Shown: positions 37,353 to 49,225 of the stretch, piece by piece | Position numbering within the stretch: the stretch's first letter is position 1 | Layout of the letters: each line of letters opens with the position of its first letter | From: Rhizophagus clarus | Taxonomy: Eukaryota; Glomeromycota; Glomeromycetes; Glomerales; Glomeraceae | Assembly (NCBI GenBank): GCA_015698045.1 | Contig: BLAL01000169.1 | Span: forward strand, 558,001-622,000 | Length of the DNA: 64,000 nucleotides | Direction: 5' to 3' | Position numbers and translations under genes: made by a program | The notes under the pieces: generated by a model | Databases searched by the model: none | What the model was told of the DNA's origin: nothing | What the model saw: only the letters and a program-made list of their open reading frames with translations

Positions 37353-38879
37353 CCCTATAAGAAATCCATATATGAAAATGATGCGTTTCATATATATTTG
37401 TCATACGTTTTTGTAGATTCCGTATAGCAATTCCGTATATTCAATACACAATTCATTTTTGAACATTTTTTCAAAAAAAATTAATATATACGGAATGTAT
37501 ATGCCTATACGGAATTTATACGGAATTTTTAAACTTAACAATTTTGATGTCAGGTATCATAACACGAGATCATGTGATTATTGTTTTGTTATGATACGTT
37601 TATTGTTTCCCTCCCCATTTTTTATTTATACCCTCCTTTTTTTATTTCCCATATTTTTTTTTTCTCTTCTCCCTCTAACTTTCTTCTAAAAATATATTTT
37701 TTTCTCTTGATTTTCTTCTCATCCGCTACTCCTTTCTTTTAATAAAAAATAACAAATTTTTTCTTTCTATTCTACTCTTTATTCCCCCCCCCCTTTTTAA
37801 AAAATTTTTTTTTCCACTTTTTTTTTAAAAAAGTTTTCGTTTTTGGTTCTTTCTATTTTTTATTCCTTATTTTTATTTTTCTTTATTTTCCCCAACTTTG
37901 TTAAAAACTTTTTTTTGTTTTTATTATTCATTTTCCACCCACGCACCTCGCTCCCCTTTCTTTGTATATTTTTTTTTTTTTCGTTAAAGATAATTTTTTT
38001 ACATTGAATTTAATATTTTTTTTGTTTAATTTTCTTATAGGGTGAGAGTCCTTTTCTTTTTAAAGATCAGGTTCAGGTTTCTTTTCTTTTGTGAGTTAGT
38101 TCATTCTTTTTTTTTTGTAAGATGCTTCAAAGACTTTCTTTTTTTGTAGGTTAATTCCAGATTTTTTTACTTTTGTAGGTAATTTAGTTTCTCTTTTTGT
38201 AGTAGATCAGTTTTGAGACTTCTTTTTCTCTGTTGTAAGTCAGTTCTTTTTGTAAGTTATTTCCTTTTCGCAGGTTGATTTTTTTTTTTCATGGGTTAGT
38301 TACTTTCTTTGTGGGTTGATTTCTTTCTTTGTGAGTTGATTTCTTTCTTTGCAGGTTGATTTATTTTTTCGTGAGTTGATTTCTTTTTGTGGGTTGTTTT
38401 TTTCATGTTTTTTTTTTGTAGGAATGCCAACTCTTGGAGACTAGCATAGGATAATTCTAGAATTACTGTAGTATAGGGAGGAGTTTGGTTTTTAATAGAG
38501 TTAAAGAAATGTAATAAGAAATGAAATATTTGTATTAAATAAAATATTATTTATTTAATTATTATTTAAATATTGATTTAATAATATAATAAAACATATT
38601 CAATGAAAATATTATCATTTAAAAATTAAAATTAAATAATAAAATTTATATTATAAATTACGTTAAAAAAACGTATAATTTATGTAATTTTCAGTATTTT
38701 TCAGTATATAAACCGTAATTTTATGATACGGAATTGGACAGATTTCCGTATCACGTATTTTTTTACGTATATATTTTTTACGGAAAATTCTACATTTATT
38801 ATATGATAATTATACAATATTCATATGACTTTTTCCGTATAAAAAACGTATAAATTCCTTATCCAATTTTTTTATAGGG
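37353..38879. mobile_element. CCCTATAA TIR element, CCGTATA type, 1.5 kb
   Basis: Ends are CCCTATAAGAAATCCATAT on the left and, read inward from the right, CCCTATAAAAAAATTGGATA. Flanks are TAT and TAG, a possible 3-bp duplication with one mismatch. Both subterminal regions (37380-37540 and 38660-38870) carry repeated CCGTATA, TACGGAA and ACGTATA words. The centre (37600-38430) is pyrimidine-rich, with a degenerate GTTGATTTCTTTCTTTG tandem near 38290-38400. No transposase ORF is present. It shares the terminal sequence and design of the TCCGGA elements but has a different internal repeat word. Confidence 0.7.
38285..38405 (+). repeat. Degenerate tandem repeat, about 24 bp, (GTTGATTTCTTTCTTTG)n
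   Basis: Four to five units of G(G/A)GTTGATTTCTTTCTTTGT lie inside the pyrimidine-rich core of the 1.5-kb TIR element. Confidence 0.7.
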
Positions 38880-38944
38880 TAGCTTCTTGACCAGTCGACA
38901 ATCAGATTTGGATTATAATTGTACGTTATAATATGGTTAGGATA

Positions 38945-39150
38945 ATTTTTTTCTTGTCACGGTTTAAAACAGTTAAGCGTTTCTCGAAGTTTTATCGGAG
39001 TTGATGAGACGAATGTCATGAATACTAAGAAGATAACAATTAACAAATAAGATATTCATTATATAAAATAGAGTGTAAAATCATAAAAATAAATATTATT
39101 AAAGAAAAAGGACAAAAATAACCAAATAACACCATTTTCATATATAATAT
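38945..39150. repeat. Direct repeat, copy 1 (copy 2 at 41331-41500)
   Basis: GTTTTATCGGAGTTGA, ACGAATGTCA, AAGAAGATAA and GATATTCATT occur here and in the same order at 41350-41425. About 200 bp, 2.38 kb apart, same orientation. Confidence 0.65.
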
Positions 39151-40871
39151 CGTATGTCCCTTCTCAAAGAATTTTCATATTTCTTCCATTTGAGAATTTT
39201 CTTATTTCTATGAGGAATTTTCTTATTTTCTGGCTTTCTTAATTAGTTCTTAACTTTCTTATTTTTCGCTTTCTTAATCAGTTCTTAACCGATAACAAAA
39301 TTAGTAGTAGGTAAACCCATCATTAAACTTGTAAAAAAAAAAAATAAATAAATAAAACATTAAAAAAAGAATGAAGTGCACATAATTATATCCTCAATAG
39401 TTAGTTATTTGACATATTCGTATATAAGTTTCGAAATTTTTCTATTAAGATGATCTACTTTCGTTCTGGAAAGATTTTTAGGCGTGGGAGCTTTTCTTCC
39501 ATCAAGACTAAGTTTACACAATAGATCTTTAATATTTAGAATAATATGTTGTGATGATGAAAGCAACATGAATAACGCGTACGTACTAATGATAGAAAAC
39601 TATGATCTGAACACAAATCAATTTTATTTAAACTTTCAGTTATCCAATAGCCTTTACTGTATATCGATGTTTAAAAAGTACGTGATGCAATTGTAGTTGA
39701 CGCTATGATGCAATTTTGCCTGGGAGGGCCCCAGTGCATCTTGGCGTCTTATTAGAGCTGATGATTGTAGAAAATATTCCCCTTTTGATTTTTAGATTAA
39801 TTATAGGAATCCTCCTATTATAATAACCTTTAAAGAAAAACGCCTTACTTGTGTCAACAAATATCGCTTTTTTTAGTACGATAAAGAATAAAATGAAAAA
39901 GTGCATATATTAAATTCGTTTGCGTTATATAGAAAGTGCATAAGTAAAAAATTAATTTCATTTTCTTTGGGAACGATCAACACCGCAACTTTATCCGTAT
40001 TTAGGAAATCAATAATAATCATTGTCTTGAATAATCAGCTGGATTTACTGCATAGTTGTTACGGTGAAGGTTTTCTTAACAGTTAATGAAATATTAATTT
40101 AGATGGTCTAGACTTCTAATTAATGTCGCTAAACATTTTGGATTACCAAAATTAGAACCCGCGCAATACTGAAATAGGTAACAGAAAATAATGCGTAGAA
40201 ATAGGCCAAAATAATTACGAAAATCTTTCCTTATTTAGATATATTTTGATAACTTTGGTCAGGAATTTATTGCATATTGCTTTATTTAGTAACTGACTGA
40301 CATTATCATAATTCCGGCCCTGAAATTTATTGTTTGGGGGTCCTCCAAAATTTCTGTACTTGTAAGTGAAACTTGGACATTTTGGAAACTTCACTTTTTT
40401 TAGGCTCATTTGAGTCTCATTTACATAGAAAAATTTGAGACGCGAGTTTTTAATAACCAAATATGTGTATTATGTGACTTAAGATATACAGGTATTAATT
40501 AGATCGTGATCATTGCTAATACATTCTTTTGGATTATAACAAACTATTTTAATATTTTTATGTTATCATAATAAAATAATAAGAACAAACTTATACAACA
40601 TTAATTTCTTTTTATAAATAAAATAGAATTTTCTTCTCACTCTCAATTTCTTATTAGCGTTAATGAAAATCTTGGTACTTATTAATAAAAAATTACGATT
40701 TTATATATATAACTTTTAATTTAACATATTGTAATTCCAATAATTTACTAATTTTGAATAGTCAATTGTTGAATCGAATAAATTTATTTTTTTTCTATAG
40801 TAACGTTCAATCATTTGCTGTAGTAGTAAATATAAAATATCGATCATATATAGTATTTTACTTTAATATAA
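39151..40871. other. Intergenic
   Basis: Three short ORFs (61-81 codons) lie here; none resembles a known family or has support from a paralogue. The 81-codon minus ORF (40460-40215) has mixed composition and might be a fragment. Confidence 0.35.
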
Positions 40872-41328
40872 TCAAGGATAAGAAAACTTGATGTTCCCTT
40901 CAATACACGATAAATATTTACCGACCGGATTTGCAACTGCATAAATGTAATAAAAGGTTATTAACGAACAAATTTATACTAATGATTTAGTTTTATGATA
41001 TTAAAATAACTTACTAAGTATCTTTATACCGTTTTCTTCTATAGTATTTTTAGGATCATTAGGTTCAGGTTTTATTGTAAAATGTGGGGTAAAATCAAAA
41101 TTATCCTTCACTAGACAAGTAAAACCACTGGGAGCAGCAATTTCTTCACAAAAATTGACATCATAATGGTAAATTTGTTTCTTCCCATAAAATCTTATAA
41201 TTTTATTCAATGCTCCGTTTTCAATAGCTACAGTTGCTTTACCAGCAATACAAACAGTAGTTTCTTGACCTATGACAATTGGATTGGGAGTATAAGTATA
41301 TATGGTAATTTCATTTGAGAAATTGCCT
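40872..41328 (-). pseudogene. ML-domain (NPC2/PG-PI transfer-like) gene, 5' end missing
   Basis: On the minus strand an open exon runs 41328-41015 (donor A|GTAAGT) and a second exon 40936-40872 (acceptor ATGCAG|T). Together they read the body and end of an MD-2-related lipid-recognition (ML) domain. It contains P-N-P-I-V-I-G-Q-E and an A-G-K-A-T-V segment, the F-C-E-E and S-G-F-T-C-L-V-K motifs with the conserved cysteines, a K-P-E-P-N-D-P loop, and a C-terminal L-S-C-I-E-G-N-I-K-F-S-Y-P. Phases match (1+65 nt), so the 3' half is undamaged. The signal peptide and first strand are missing: a stop lies just upstream at 41331-41329, where a repeated sequence begins. Relatives bind sterols or phospholipids in the vacuole or secretory path. 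It is either 5'-truncated or has a distant first exon not recognised. Confidence 0.7.
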
Positions 41329-41330
41329 TA

Positions 41331-41500
41331 AACCGCTAAGTGCATCTTGATGTTTTATCGGAGTTGAGGATAGTCAGGATACGAATGTCACGAAAAACAA
41401 GAAGATAATAAGTGAGATATTCATTTTTATAAAATCACTTATAAAATCTATATGAGGGAGAAACGACACCATTTTTATATGTATCTAAAATCAGACTCGG
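41331..41500. repeat. Direct repeat, copy 2
   Basis: Counterpart of 38945-39150. It abuts the truncated 5' side of the ML-domain gene. Confidence 0.6.
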
Positions 41501-42331
41501 TTAATCGTTAAAAGAATATGTCAAGGAAAAAACATATAACTAAAATTCTTTATTTATTCTTTTTATAGCTCATGCAAAAATAACATCAACGTTATTTGGC
41601 TGAATTCCTGGTACGTATGAGTAACCAAACATAATTATTGTAAATATGCATATTACTGTAATATTCTTGATAAATTTTATGTGCTTATTTCAAAGGATTA
41701 AAGGATTAAAAAACCATTTATTATTTGTATGTAGTCGCACGACCCTGTAGGATCATTTGTATGACTGATATTTAGTTCTTTATATATTTTATATACCGTC
41801 TATTTTTATAAGTATTTAAAGTGTATAGCAGAATGTTAAACGAAATGAACGACGAAATTAAACGAATATCAATCAGACGTGAATAAAGTGTAGCAATTCA
41901 CATTTGTTTATCAATTTTGTACTACTGTACTGTACCTACTTCGAACTTTAAAGTCAGTCCTTTTTCGTTAAAATATAATAAGGCCGTACTAATAAAATAT
42001 GGCCTAAGAATAAAAACATTAAAAATTTTTACATAAAATGTTTTATAGTTACTTACTTTTATAAAAAAGTACAACAAATAAAAAAAACTATGATGATATA
42101 CAGTATGATACTATTTAATATTTATACAAATAAATACACTATATATCAATAAATACATTGTGTTATTTGTTTATGATAAATTAATTTATTTAAATTATAT
42201 AAATTTCAATCAAATTCGAAGTCGTTTCCTGTACATGTGGCTGTCGTTTACATTATAGAGCATTGATTTGTAGGCTTAAGAGGTTTTTCGTTATTTTGGA
42301 AGTAATAATGACAACCGGTTTGGTGGTAACA
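41501..42331. other. Intergenic; right part duplicated at 45.05-45.38 kb
   Basis: From about 42000 on, the sequence aligns with 45030-45383 (for example AGCATTGATTTGTAGG, TTAAGAGGTTTTTC, GGAAGTAATAATG). No gene recognised. Confidence 0.5.
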
Positions 42332-42860
42332 CCCTACGAAAAAAATGCATCCGGAATTCATGCTGAAATTGTCCGGAAAAATAAGCAGACAATTTCCGGA
42401 CGTTTAGTAAATCCGGAAAATGTTCCAAACCGTGCGCGTTTCCGGATGTTCGGAATATGTCCGGGTTCAAATTAGTCCGGAATTTGTCCAGAATTCTGAA
42501 CAATTATTCCATGATCAGCAGGAGATTATCACTTCCTACACAATTAACCAAAGTTTGAATTAACATCATAGATAGCTTTTTTGGCTGCTCTTCAATTTTA
42601 CTTATTACGTCAAGGGGTGGTTTTAAATATCAGTTTTGTGCTTTTTGCATTTTTTTAAAATTTAAAATTTTACATTTTTAGAAACATTGTCTAGAATTTG
42701 TCCGGTAATTTTCATGTATAAAAAAAAACTGGGCATGCAAAAAATTCCGGACAGCAAAATAGATCAATTTCTTGGACATTTTCATGGCAATTTTTGAAGC
42801 ACCTGGACAATTTCCGGACATTTTCGTAGACATTTTCCGGACATTCTTTTTTTCGTAGGG
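42332..42860. mobile_element. CCCTACGAAAA TIR element, TCCGGA type, copy 3
   Basis: 529 bp, ends CCCTACGAAAAAAATGCATCCGGA-like and ...TTTTTTTCGTAGGG, flanked by ACA (42329-42331) and ACG (42861-42863). The interior has TCCGGA words as in copies 1 and 2 but is diverged and shorter. A paralogous uninserted site lies at 45380-45390 (GATAACGTTGACG), which shows the exact insertion and a 3-bp ACG duplication. Confidence 0.9.
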
Positions 42861-45800
42861 ACGTTGACGTTTTTTGGATTCATTTTTAGATTTTTAATTA
42901 GCGTTTCGTTTTGTGTTTGACAAAAAATTATTTAATTTCTTGTAATTAGTTTTATATTTCGTTCTTAGAAATTAAATGTTTGATGAAAGAAGGAACAAAG
43001 ATAAATCGAAGTATATTTATAACAAATTGAGGAAAAAAAGTTATTTAAAAAAAAACAGTTGTTATAATCACATTATCTCTTTATATCATAATTATCCTCC
43101 TTTAAAGTTTCATAATTTGAAATTATCTTCGATAGAAATAATAATCTTACTTTTTTTATTGATAATTTCAATTATTTGGCAATAGTAATGTCGCATGTCA
43201 TAATCAGATAACATCTTGCTTTTATTGCCCATATTTGAACATTATTTGTTTGTGCAATGAACTTTGATAACGTAACACCTTTGTTTATAAATAATAATCG
43301 ACCGGGATTTATTAGTAAGAACGTTTTAGGTAAAATTATTTATTTTTTATTTTATTTTTTTTTTTTTCTTTTAAAAAAAAAAAATATTTTTACAAGTTAA
43401 GCGATGTTAAGCTAAAAAAAATTAATCTCCCCACAATCTTCATATGATTTTGGCAAATGACGATCCATGGATTAATTCATAAAATTTAAATAATGTTAAG
43501 ATAAAAAAAAAAAAATCGTTAATATTGTTACTATTGTCGCTATCCCCAGTTTACCACATGATGTTGATAACCGTTATTTTATAATTACAGCAATCATATA
43601 TTCGTAATCTGAACAATATTAAGATAAAAAAACAAAGGAAACAATATTATCTGTGAATTTTTAATATAAATTAGAGAATGCACGAGTCAGATATTAAACA
43701 GTAAATGTAAAACGATAATAAATGAATAACTAAAATTAGTCTTATTGCCGGTAGCACCTTTGATAATGGCTAAATGGCATAACTTTACTATTTTTATCTT
43801 GAACCGGATGTTGCGAACAAATTCCATGGCTTATTTTTGTGATACAAAATAGGCGTGACCTGCTAGATTCAAACAAATTTCATGATAAATTGTTATTGAT
43901 ACGTGATCACATGTGCGCACGGACGGATATTGCATAGTATTTTCTGTTCAATACTTCTTGTAATAAAGCGTATTATTACCTATTGAAAATCATAAATTTA
44001 TCGATCCGAATTGGCCCAATGGAAAACAAATTACTGTATCTTGGCCGCGGCCAAATGCCAACATTGATTTAACGAGTACCATCAATAATTTCTTCTTGTT
44101 TACCATTAAATATAGATAAAACTTTAACTATTTATCAAAATTAGTACATTTTGTAGAAATGGTGGATAATCTTGGATCCGTTTTTTTTGCCGCAATTAAT
44201 ATATTGTGAAGAAAAAAGTTATTTAGTTATTTCTAGTACTGTCAAATCGTCAAAGTTAAAATTCTGCTGAAGAATCACAAGCAATTCCATATTTAACATT
44301 TTTGTTTATGAACAAGTCAAATGGTATCTGATTAACATTTTAGGTGCTTGTTTTCTGGCTTTAAATTAGTGGTTTTACATTTCACTTTTATTTAAAAATT
44401 TGATAAGCCTTTGAAACCAGCTTTGCTATTAATTTTTAATAAAAATTATTTGTCTAGTTATTACTACTAATCACCAACAGTTGCTTGACTTGTAATGGTT
44501 CAGGTTGACAGTTGTTTATTGCAAGTTTTGTCTATATCTTTATGAGTAGTAACGAATTATTGCTTAACAAATTGATGATCGATCAATTTTTTTTTTTTTT
44601 TTTTTTAAAAAAAACAAATGATTTTTAATGTAAAATGATTTACTATTAATTTACAAGATATTTGGATTTTTTTTTTTACTAAAAATTGAAAATAAAACAG
44701 GCTAAATAATAAATAACAGAAATGTTCTATGACACATTAATTTACTTTATAACTAAAAATACAGATGAACTTAAGTACACATTCGAATCTGACCATATGA
44801 TATTTTTACTGCAGCAGGTAAGAAAATTATTTTAGTGAATTACAAAGACGTAACTTGGAAGATCTTTATATGTAGTAGTATGTATTGTTTTATAGAATAT
44901 TGTAAAATTTCAATCATAATACAACAGTATTTTCATTAATTTCTTTTTACTACCCATTAAATAGTCAACATTACGTGATACTTTTATTTAAGCGAGAGAA
45001 CAAGATTTGCATTTATCGGATAAGCAGGAATTACAGATTACTTCCACAAATTTTATATAAAAATAAAAAAAAAAGCAATATACTTTTTATTTAACTGATA
45101 AAATAAATAATATTATCTGATATCTGATATATCGTATGATACTATTATATAATATAGATAAGAATAAATATACCATACATAAAACAAACACTACATAAAA
45201 ATAATACACTACACATAAATTTGAATAGATAGACCGTTAGCTTTCGTTTAAAGTTAGTACTAGGACCAGATTAGATAATATGATGTATATACGACCGTCG
45301 TTTATATTATAAAGCATTGATTTGTAGGTTTAAGAGGTTTTTCTGTTACTTCGGAAGTAATAATGCCAGCTGGTTTTGTGATAACGTTGACGTTTTTTTG
45401 GAATAATTTTTAGATTTTTAGTTAACGTTTCGTTTATTATATTGAAGAAGATTTTTTAAAAAATTATTGACTATCATTCAGATTATCATTCCACTTAAGA
45501 ACGAACATCACCATATTTTTTTTTTTAAAAAAAAATCATCACTAAAATAAATTAATTATTATTATTGCGTTTCTCATGATATTGACAATCTTGAATCTAT
45601 CTAAATTATTTTATAATTTAAACAATATTTTTATTTTTATTATTATCGTTCTCTCCCCCCAAATGATGTTATCATCATAAATTAATCAACTGTTAAGTTA
45701 AAATTAGGGTACTTAGGCCATTGTTAATGTAAATTTTCAAAATTACTGTATTAGAAAATTTGATTTTGCCAATTTTGTGAATGTTGGAAATATTTTTATC

Positions 45801-45874
45801 AGTTTATTTAATTAACTGTATAGAACTTAAAAGTCATCAATTTATTATTAACGATAAAGTGTGAATTATATTGT
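42861..45874. other. Intergenic, including the paralogous empty site
   Basis: 45050-45520 is the uninterrupted copy of the sequence flanking the TIR element at 42.3 kb. A short open frame at 43258-43330 ends at a possible donor (TTAG|GTAAAA), but no partner exon is seen. Otherwise AT-rich with long T and A runs. Confidence 0.45.
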
Positions 45875-46012
45875 GTGAGTGCTGGAAAAGGAACCAAATT
45901 AAAAATTTTTTCAAAAAAAAGTTCTTAAGTAAAATGGATTCAAATTTGATCATCTGATTCAGAATATTTGAATTTTTTTTTTAACCATTTGGTCCCTTTT
46001 CTCAGCACTCAC
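45875..46012. mobile_element. Small TIR element (MITE), ~138 bp
   Basis: GTGAGTGCTGGAAAAGGAAC at the left is matched by the inverted GTGAGTGCTGAGAAAAGGGA at the right, both continuing with CCAAAT. ATATT flanks both sides with 2-3 bases between, a possible target duplication. It is non-coding. Confidence 0.65.
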
Positions 46013-46145
46013 CCCATATTATTAAACGTAAAATGTGAATTATCTATGATATTAAATGGAAATAATAAATTAAACAAATATATTAAGGATAAATAGAAAA
46101 AATAAAAGTTTTTACAAATTTAAAATCCGCCGTACTAATTTTTAA

Positions 46146-47606
46146 TTAAATAATATCAATCTGTAAAGAATCTATTAGTGAAAAGAGCTCATTAATACCT
46201 TTTTTTATAATTAACTTATATACTTTATAAAGTAACAAAATTATTAATTACCTGAAAATTTCACGCTCGTTATATTATCATTTTTTTCATCATAATAATC
46301 ATCAGAATTTCCTGGTTCAGGAAGATTACTAAATTTAAGCAGCCTACTCGTATAAATAGCTTCAGGATGTGTCTCGTATGATAAATCAGTTGAAAGTATA
46401 TTTTCATAATTTTTATTGATTTCTTCTGCTTCTCTGATTTGTCTATTTAATTCCGATTCGTTATTACCAAATTCATCATTCCATTTATCCAAAATTTTTA
46501 TAATTTCTTCTGCTTTTGGACGTTTTGATGAATTTGCATCCAAGCATTGTTTGATTAAATTTACAAATGATATAGGCACTTTTATATTAAACCTTGGCCT
46601 AAGTCCTAGACAAATCCATAATGCCAAATTATTATCATGGCTAACATCATAATATGGAGGCAATTCAGAAATTACTTCATACATAATTATACCAAAACTA
46701 TAAATATCAGCAGCTTTAGTGTAATTTTGTCCTCTCAAAACTTCGGGAGCAATATAAGGTAAAACACCATATATGCTATTTTTTGTATTTTCGGATGCGT
46801 TATAATCCGCAGGTTTACATAATCCCATATCAGTTATACTGGAATAATATGGAAACTTTAATACATTGCCAATATGTAAATCTCGATGAATTAATTCATT
46901 TTTATGAATATTATAAAGTCCAAATGCAATGCAATATAAATCATTAATTTTAGTATCCCAACTTAATTTGCCATAATTTTCATTCAAGTAAGTTCGCAAA
47001 CTTCCATGCTCCGCATAATCTAAAACCATCATATAATTTTTTGTATTTGGATCTTGAGTTATTCCATAAAGCTTAACAATAGAACTACCATAATAAGTTA
47101 TTTTATGATGTAATGTAATCTAAATATCAAATAAATTAATTAGTAAGTTCATCGACAAATAATGAATTAAATCACATACTTACTTCATTGATAAATTCTA
47201 TCGTAACATTTTTTGAATTATTCAAACTTTTCAGAGCTACAAACATATTAGAACCAAGTCTTTTCCAATCTTGTTTTTTGTTATCCCAACTTTGAATATA
47301 TCCATCAACCCATTTCGATTTATACACCATTCCAAATCCTCCTTTTGCAATATATTCAATATTATGAAGCTTATCAAATGGTATCCACTCTATTAATTTA
47401 TGATAACCATTCGCTGATAATTGAATGTCTTGAATAAATTTATTAATATCATCATTACCACTATCCCAATTTTTAAAATTTTCTTGAAAATGTTTTGCGT
47501 TACAAGAATTACACCATTTATATCCAGTATTTTTTTGATCACATTCTTTACACCTATTCGATCTAAATCGATTAATTAATCGAAAAATCAATTTAAAATA
47601 CTTCAT
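46146..47606 (-). CDS. Protein kinase E (DMG subclass), three exons
   Basis: Exons (minus) are 47606-47184, 47119-46252 and 46171-46146, giving 438 residues. The start was chosen at 47606 because it gives the Cys cluster shortly after the start; an in-frame ATG far upstream (47819) would add a low-complexity lysine-rich leader. C19-x2-C22-x9-C32-x2-C35 is a possible zinc ribbon, and G-N-D-D-I-N follows at 50-55. The glycine loop is I-A-K-G-G-F-G-M-V from residue 86 (first Gly replaced by Ala), with K126 in VALK, H219-R220-D221 with LHIGN, D238-M239-G240 replacing DFG, and APE at 265-267. Catalytic Asp and Mg-binding Asp are present, so activity is plausible. The third exon stops early (L-Q-I-D-I-I then stop) compared with kinase D, so the tail is shorter. 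It is the best-preserved member of this subclass in the window. Confidence 0.83.
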
Positions 47607-48169
47607 TAGTTTATAATAATTAACAATGAATAATGAAATTTTTTTTTTTTTTTTTTTTAACGAAAAAATTTTTTCGAAGAGATTATATCGAAAAAAAAAG
47701 TTTAATTTATGCATTACATTAATGTTGTGTGACCACTCCACCTCTCGTTTTACTGCGTCAGATTGTTTTGCAAATTTGATTATACGATTTCTTTTAAAAA
47801 TAGCTTTTCCGTCATACATGGCGCATTCCTAGTTTTTTTGGTTAGCCAAATCATATTTGTTTCATTGTGAATCGTCCCTGCACAGTCATGTGTCGGACGG
47901 ATTCAATTAGTGGAATCTATTTTTAGAAGCGGCGGAATATGTCCGGAAAAAATCAGGTGATCGTCATAAATCCGGAGTTTTGAAATTTTTGTTCATTGTC
48001 ATTTTTGCATATTTTTTATAGTTTTCAGTTATGAATACCATTCAATGGGTGTATGTGGCTTTTTTTTACCTATTTAACGTTAATTCGCACAATAAGTTAA
48101 ACTCTCATTTGGCAAACTATTACGCCACATTTTTCTTTCTTTTTTTTTTCAAAAAAAAAAGACTTTCTC
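47607..48169. other. Divergent promoter region of kinase E and BTB relic K
   Basis: Contains a long T run and a GAATATGTCCGGAAAA fragment (about 47936) like the TIR-element words. AGTTAAACT (48094) and TTACGCCAC (48119) resemble sequences before the intact BTB-TLDc genes. Confidence 0.35.
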
Positions 48170-48850
48170 TTTCATTCTAGTTATTAAAAAGCTTATCATT
48201 AATTGATGCTGATGATTGTAATGTTATAATTCAAGTCGGTGAAAATCAAGTACAAAAAAAGTTCGAGCATGTAAAATATAAAATAACAAATTGTGCACGT
48301 TCATCATATTTTAAAAATGCTCTTTCTGCAAATCGGACTACAGAAAAAAAATAAAAAATAATGATCATGTTTAAATGTTTAGCAAATCAAATGTAACTCA
48401 AGTATTTTTGATATGATTTTAAACATTAAAATAATAAATTAATTTATTAAATAATACCGTTATTATATAAATATTTTTTTTAAATTAGATATTTACAACG
48501 AATCAGATGAAAACATTCTTGGTTTGTTAGCCGCGTCTGATGAATTATAAGTACTTCTTGAAGAAATATTCGCACGTGTTCAAGATTATTTAATTATGGT
48601 TGGTTTTGCGGTAATTTGCTTCTTGTTCTTAATACAGTGTTTAAATTTAATAGCTGCGAATTAAAAAAGTTTATTTTCATGAATATATTTGTAAAAAAAA
48701 TCCGTTACTATTTATTACCCCATTTATTACTTCAAAAAAAAAAATTCTTCTGACTTATAAAGAAAGTCATGTAGTAAATGCTATCTTTGACAATGAAGTA
48801 ATAGATCATATTTTGGACATGGTTTATATGATTACGTGGTATATCTTTAA
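48170..48850 (+). pseudogene. BTB-TLDc relic K
   Basis: Plus strand: a BTB start region (D-A-D-D-C-N-V-I-I-Q-V-G-E-N near 48205-48250), an intron-like gap, then E-N-I-L-G-L-L-A-A-S-D-E-L near 48510-48550 and a V-F-K-F-N-S-C-E-L-K piece near 48640-48665. Several frame breaks and stops interrupt it, and the TLDc part is gone. It converges on gene H. Confidence 0.75.
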
Positions 48851-49225
48851 ATTTTATTAATAGTATAAACTATTTTTATTTCTTTATTCATAATTTTCAA
48901 CTTTTACTATAAGTTAAAATATATTTCGCTTTGTTTGCGGTGATACGTTAATTTAAAATTATATAAATATCAACTATTTCGATACACAATTTCAATGAAT
49001 AGAAATATCGTTAATATACATAAAATATTTAAATGTTTTAAAACATGAATTATATAAACAAAAGTTTTTTTCTAAAGATAAATCATTAATATGTAATCCA
49101 GATATTATGTTCTATTTTTTTTTTATATACAAAAACAATTTTATTTTTTATATGATTATAATCTGATCAATTATCTAAAATATGTCGTTAATTAAATAGA
49201 CTTCAAATAAGTATTGAGTTACTAT
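48851..49225. other. Convergent intergenic between K and H
   Basis: AT-rich; nothing else recognised. Confidence 0.35.

Noticed and set aside
45381..45393. The 45.4-kb site as an excision footprint rather than an empty site
   Set aside because: It carries a single ACG with no extra bases, while imprecise excision usually leaves a footprint; precise excision cannot be fully excluded.
47607..47819. N-terminal extension of kinase E to ATG 47819
   Set aside because: The extension is a poly-Lys-rich leader from a T/A tract and has no counterpart in kinase D; the start at 47606 places the Cys cluster as in the family.
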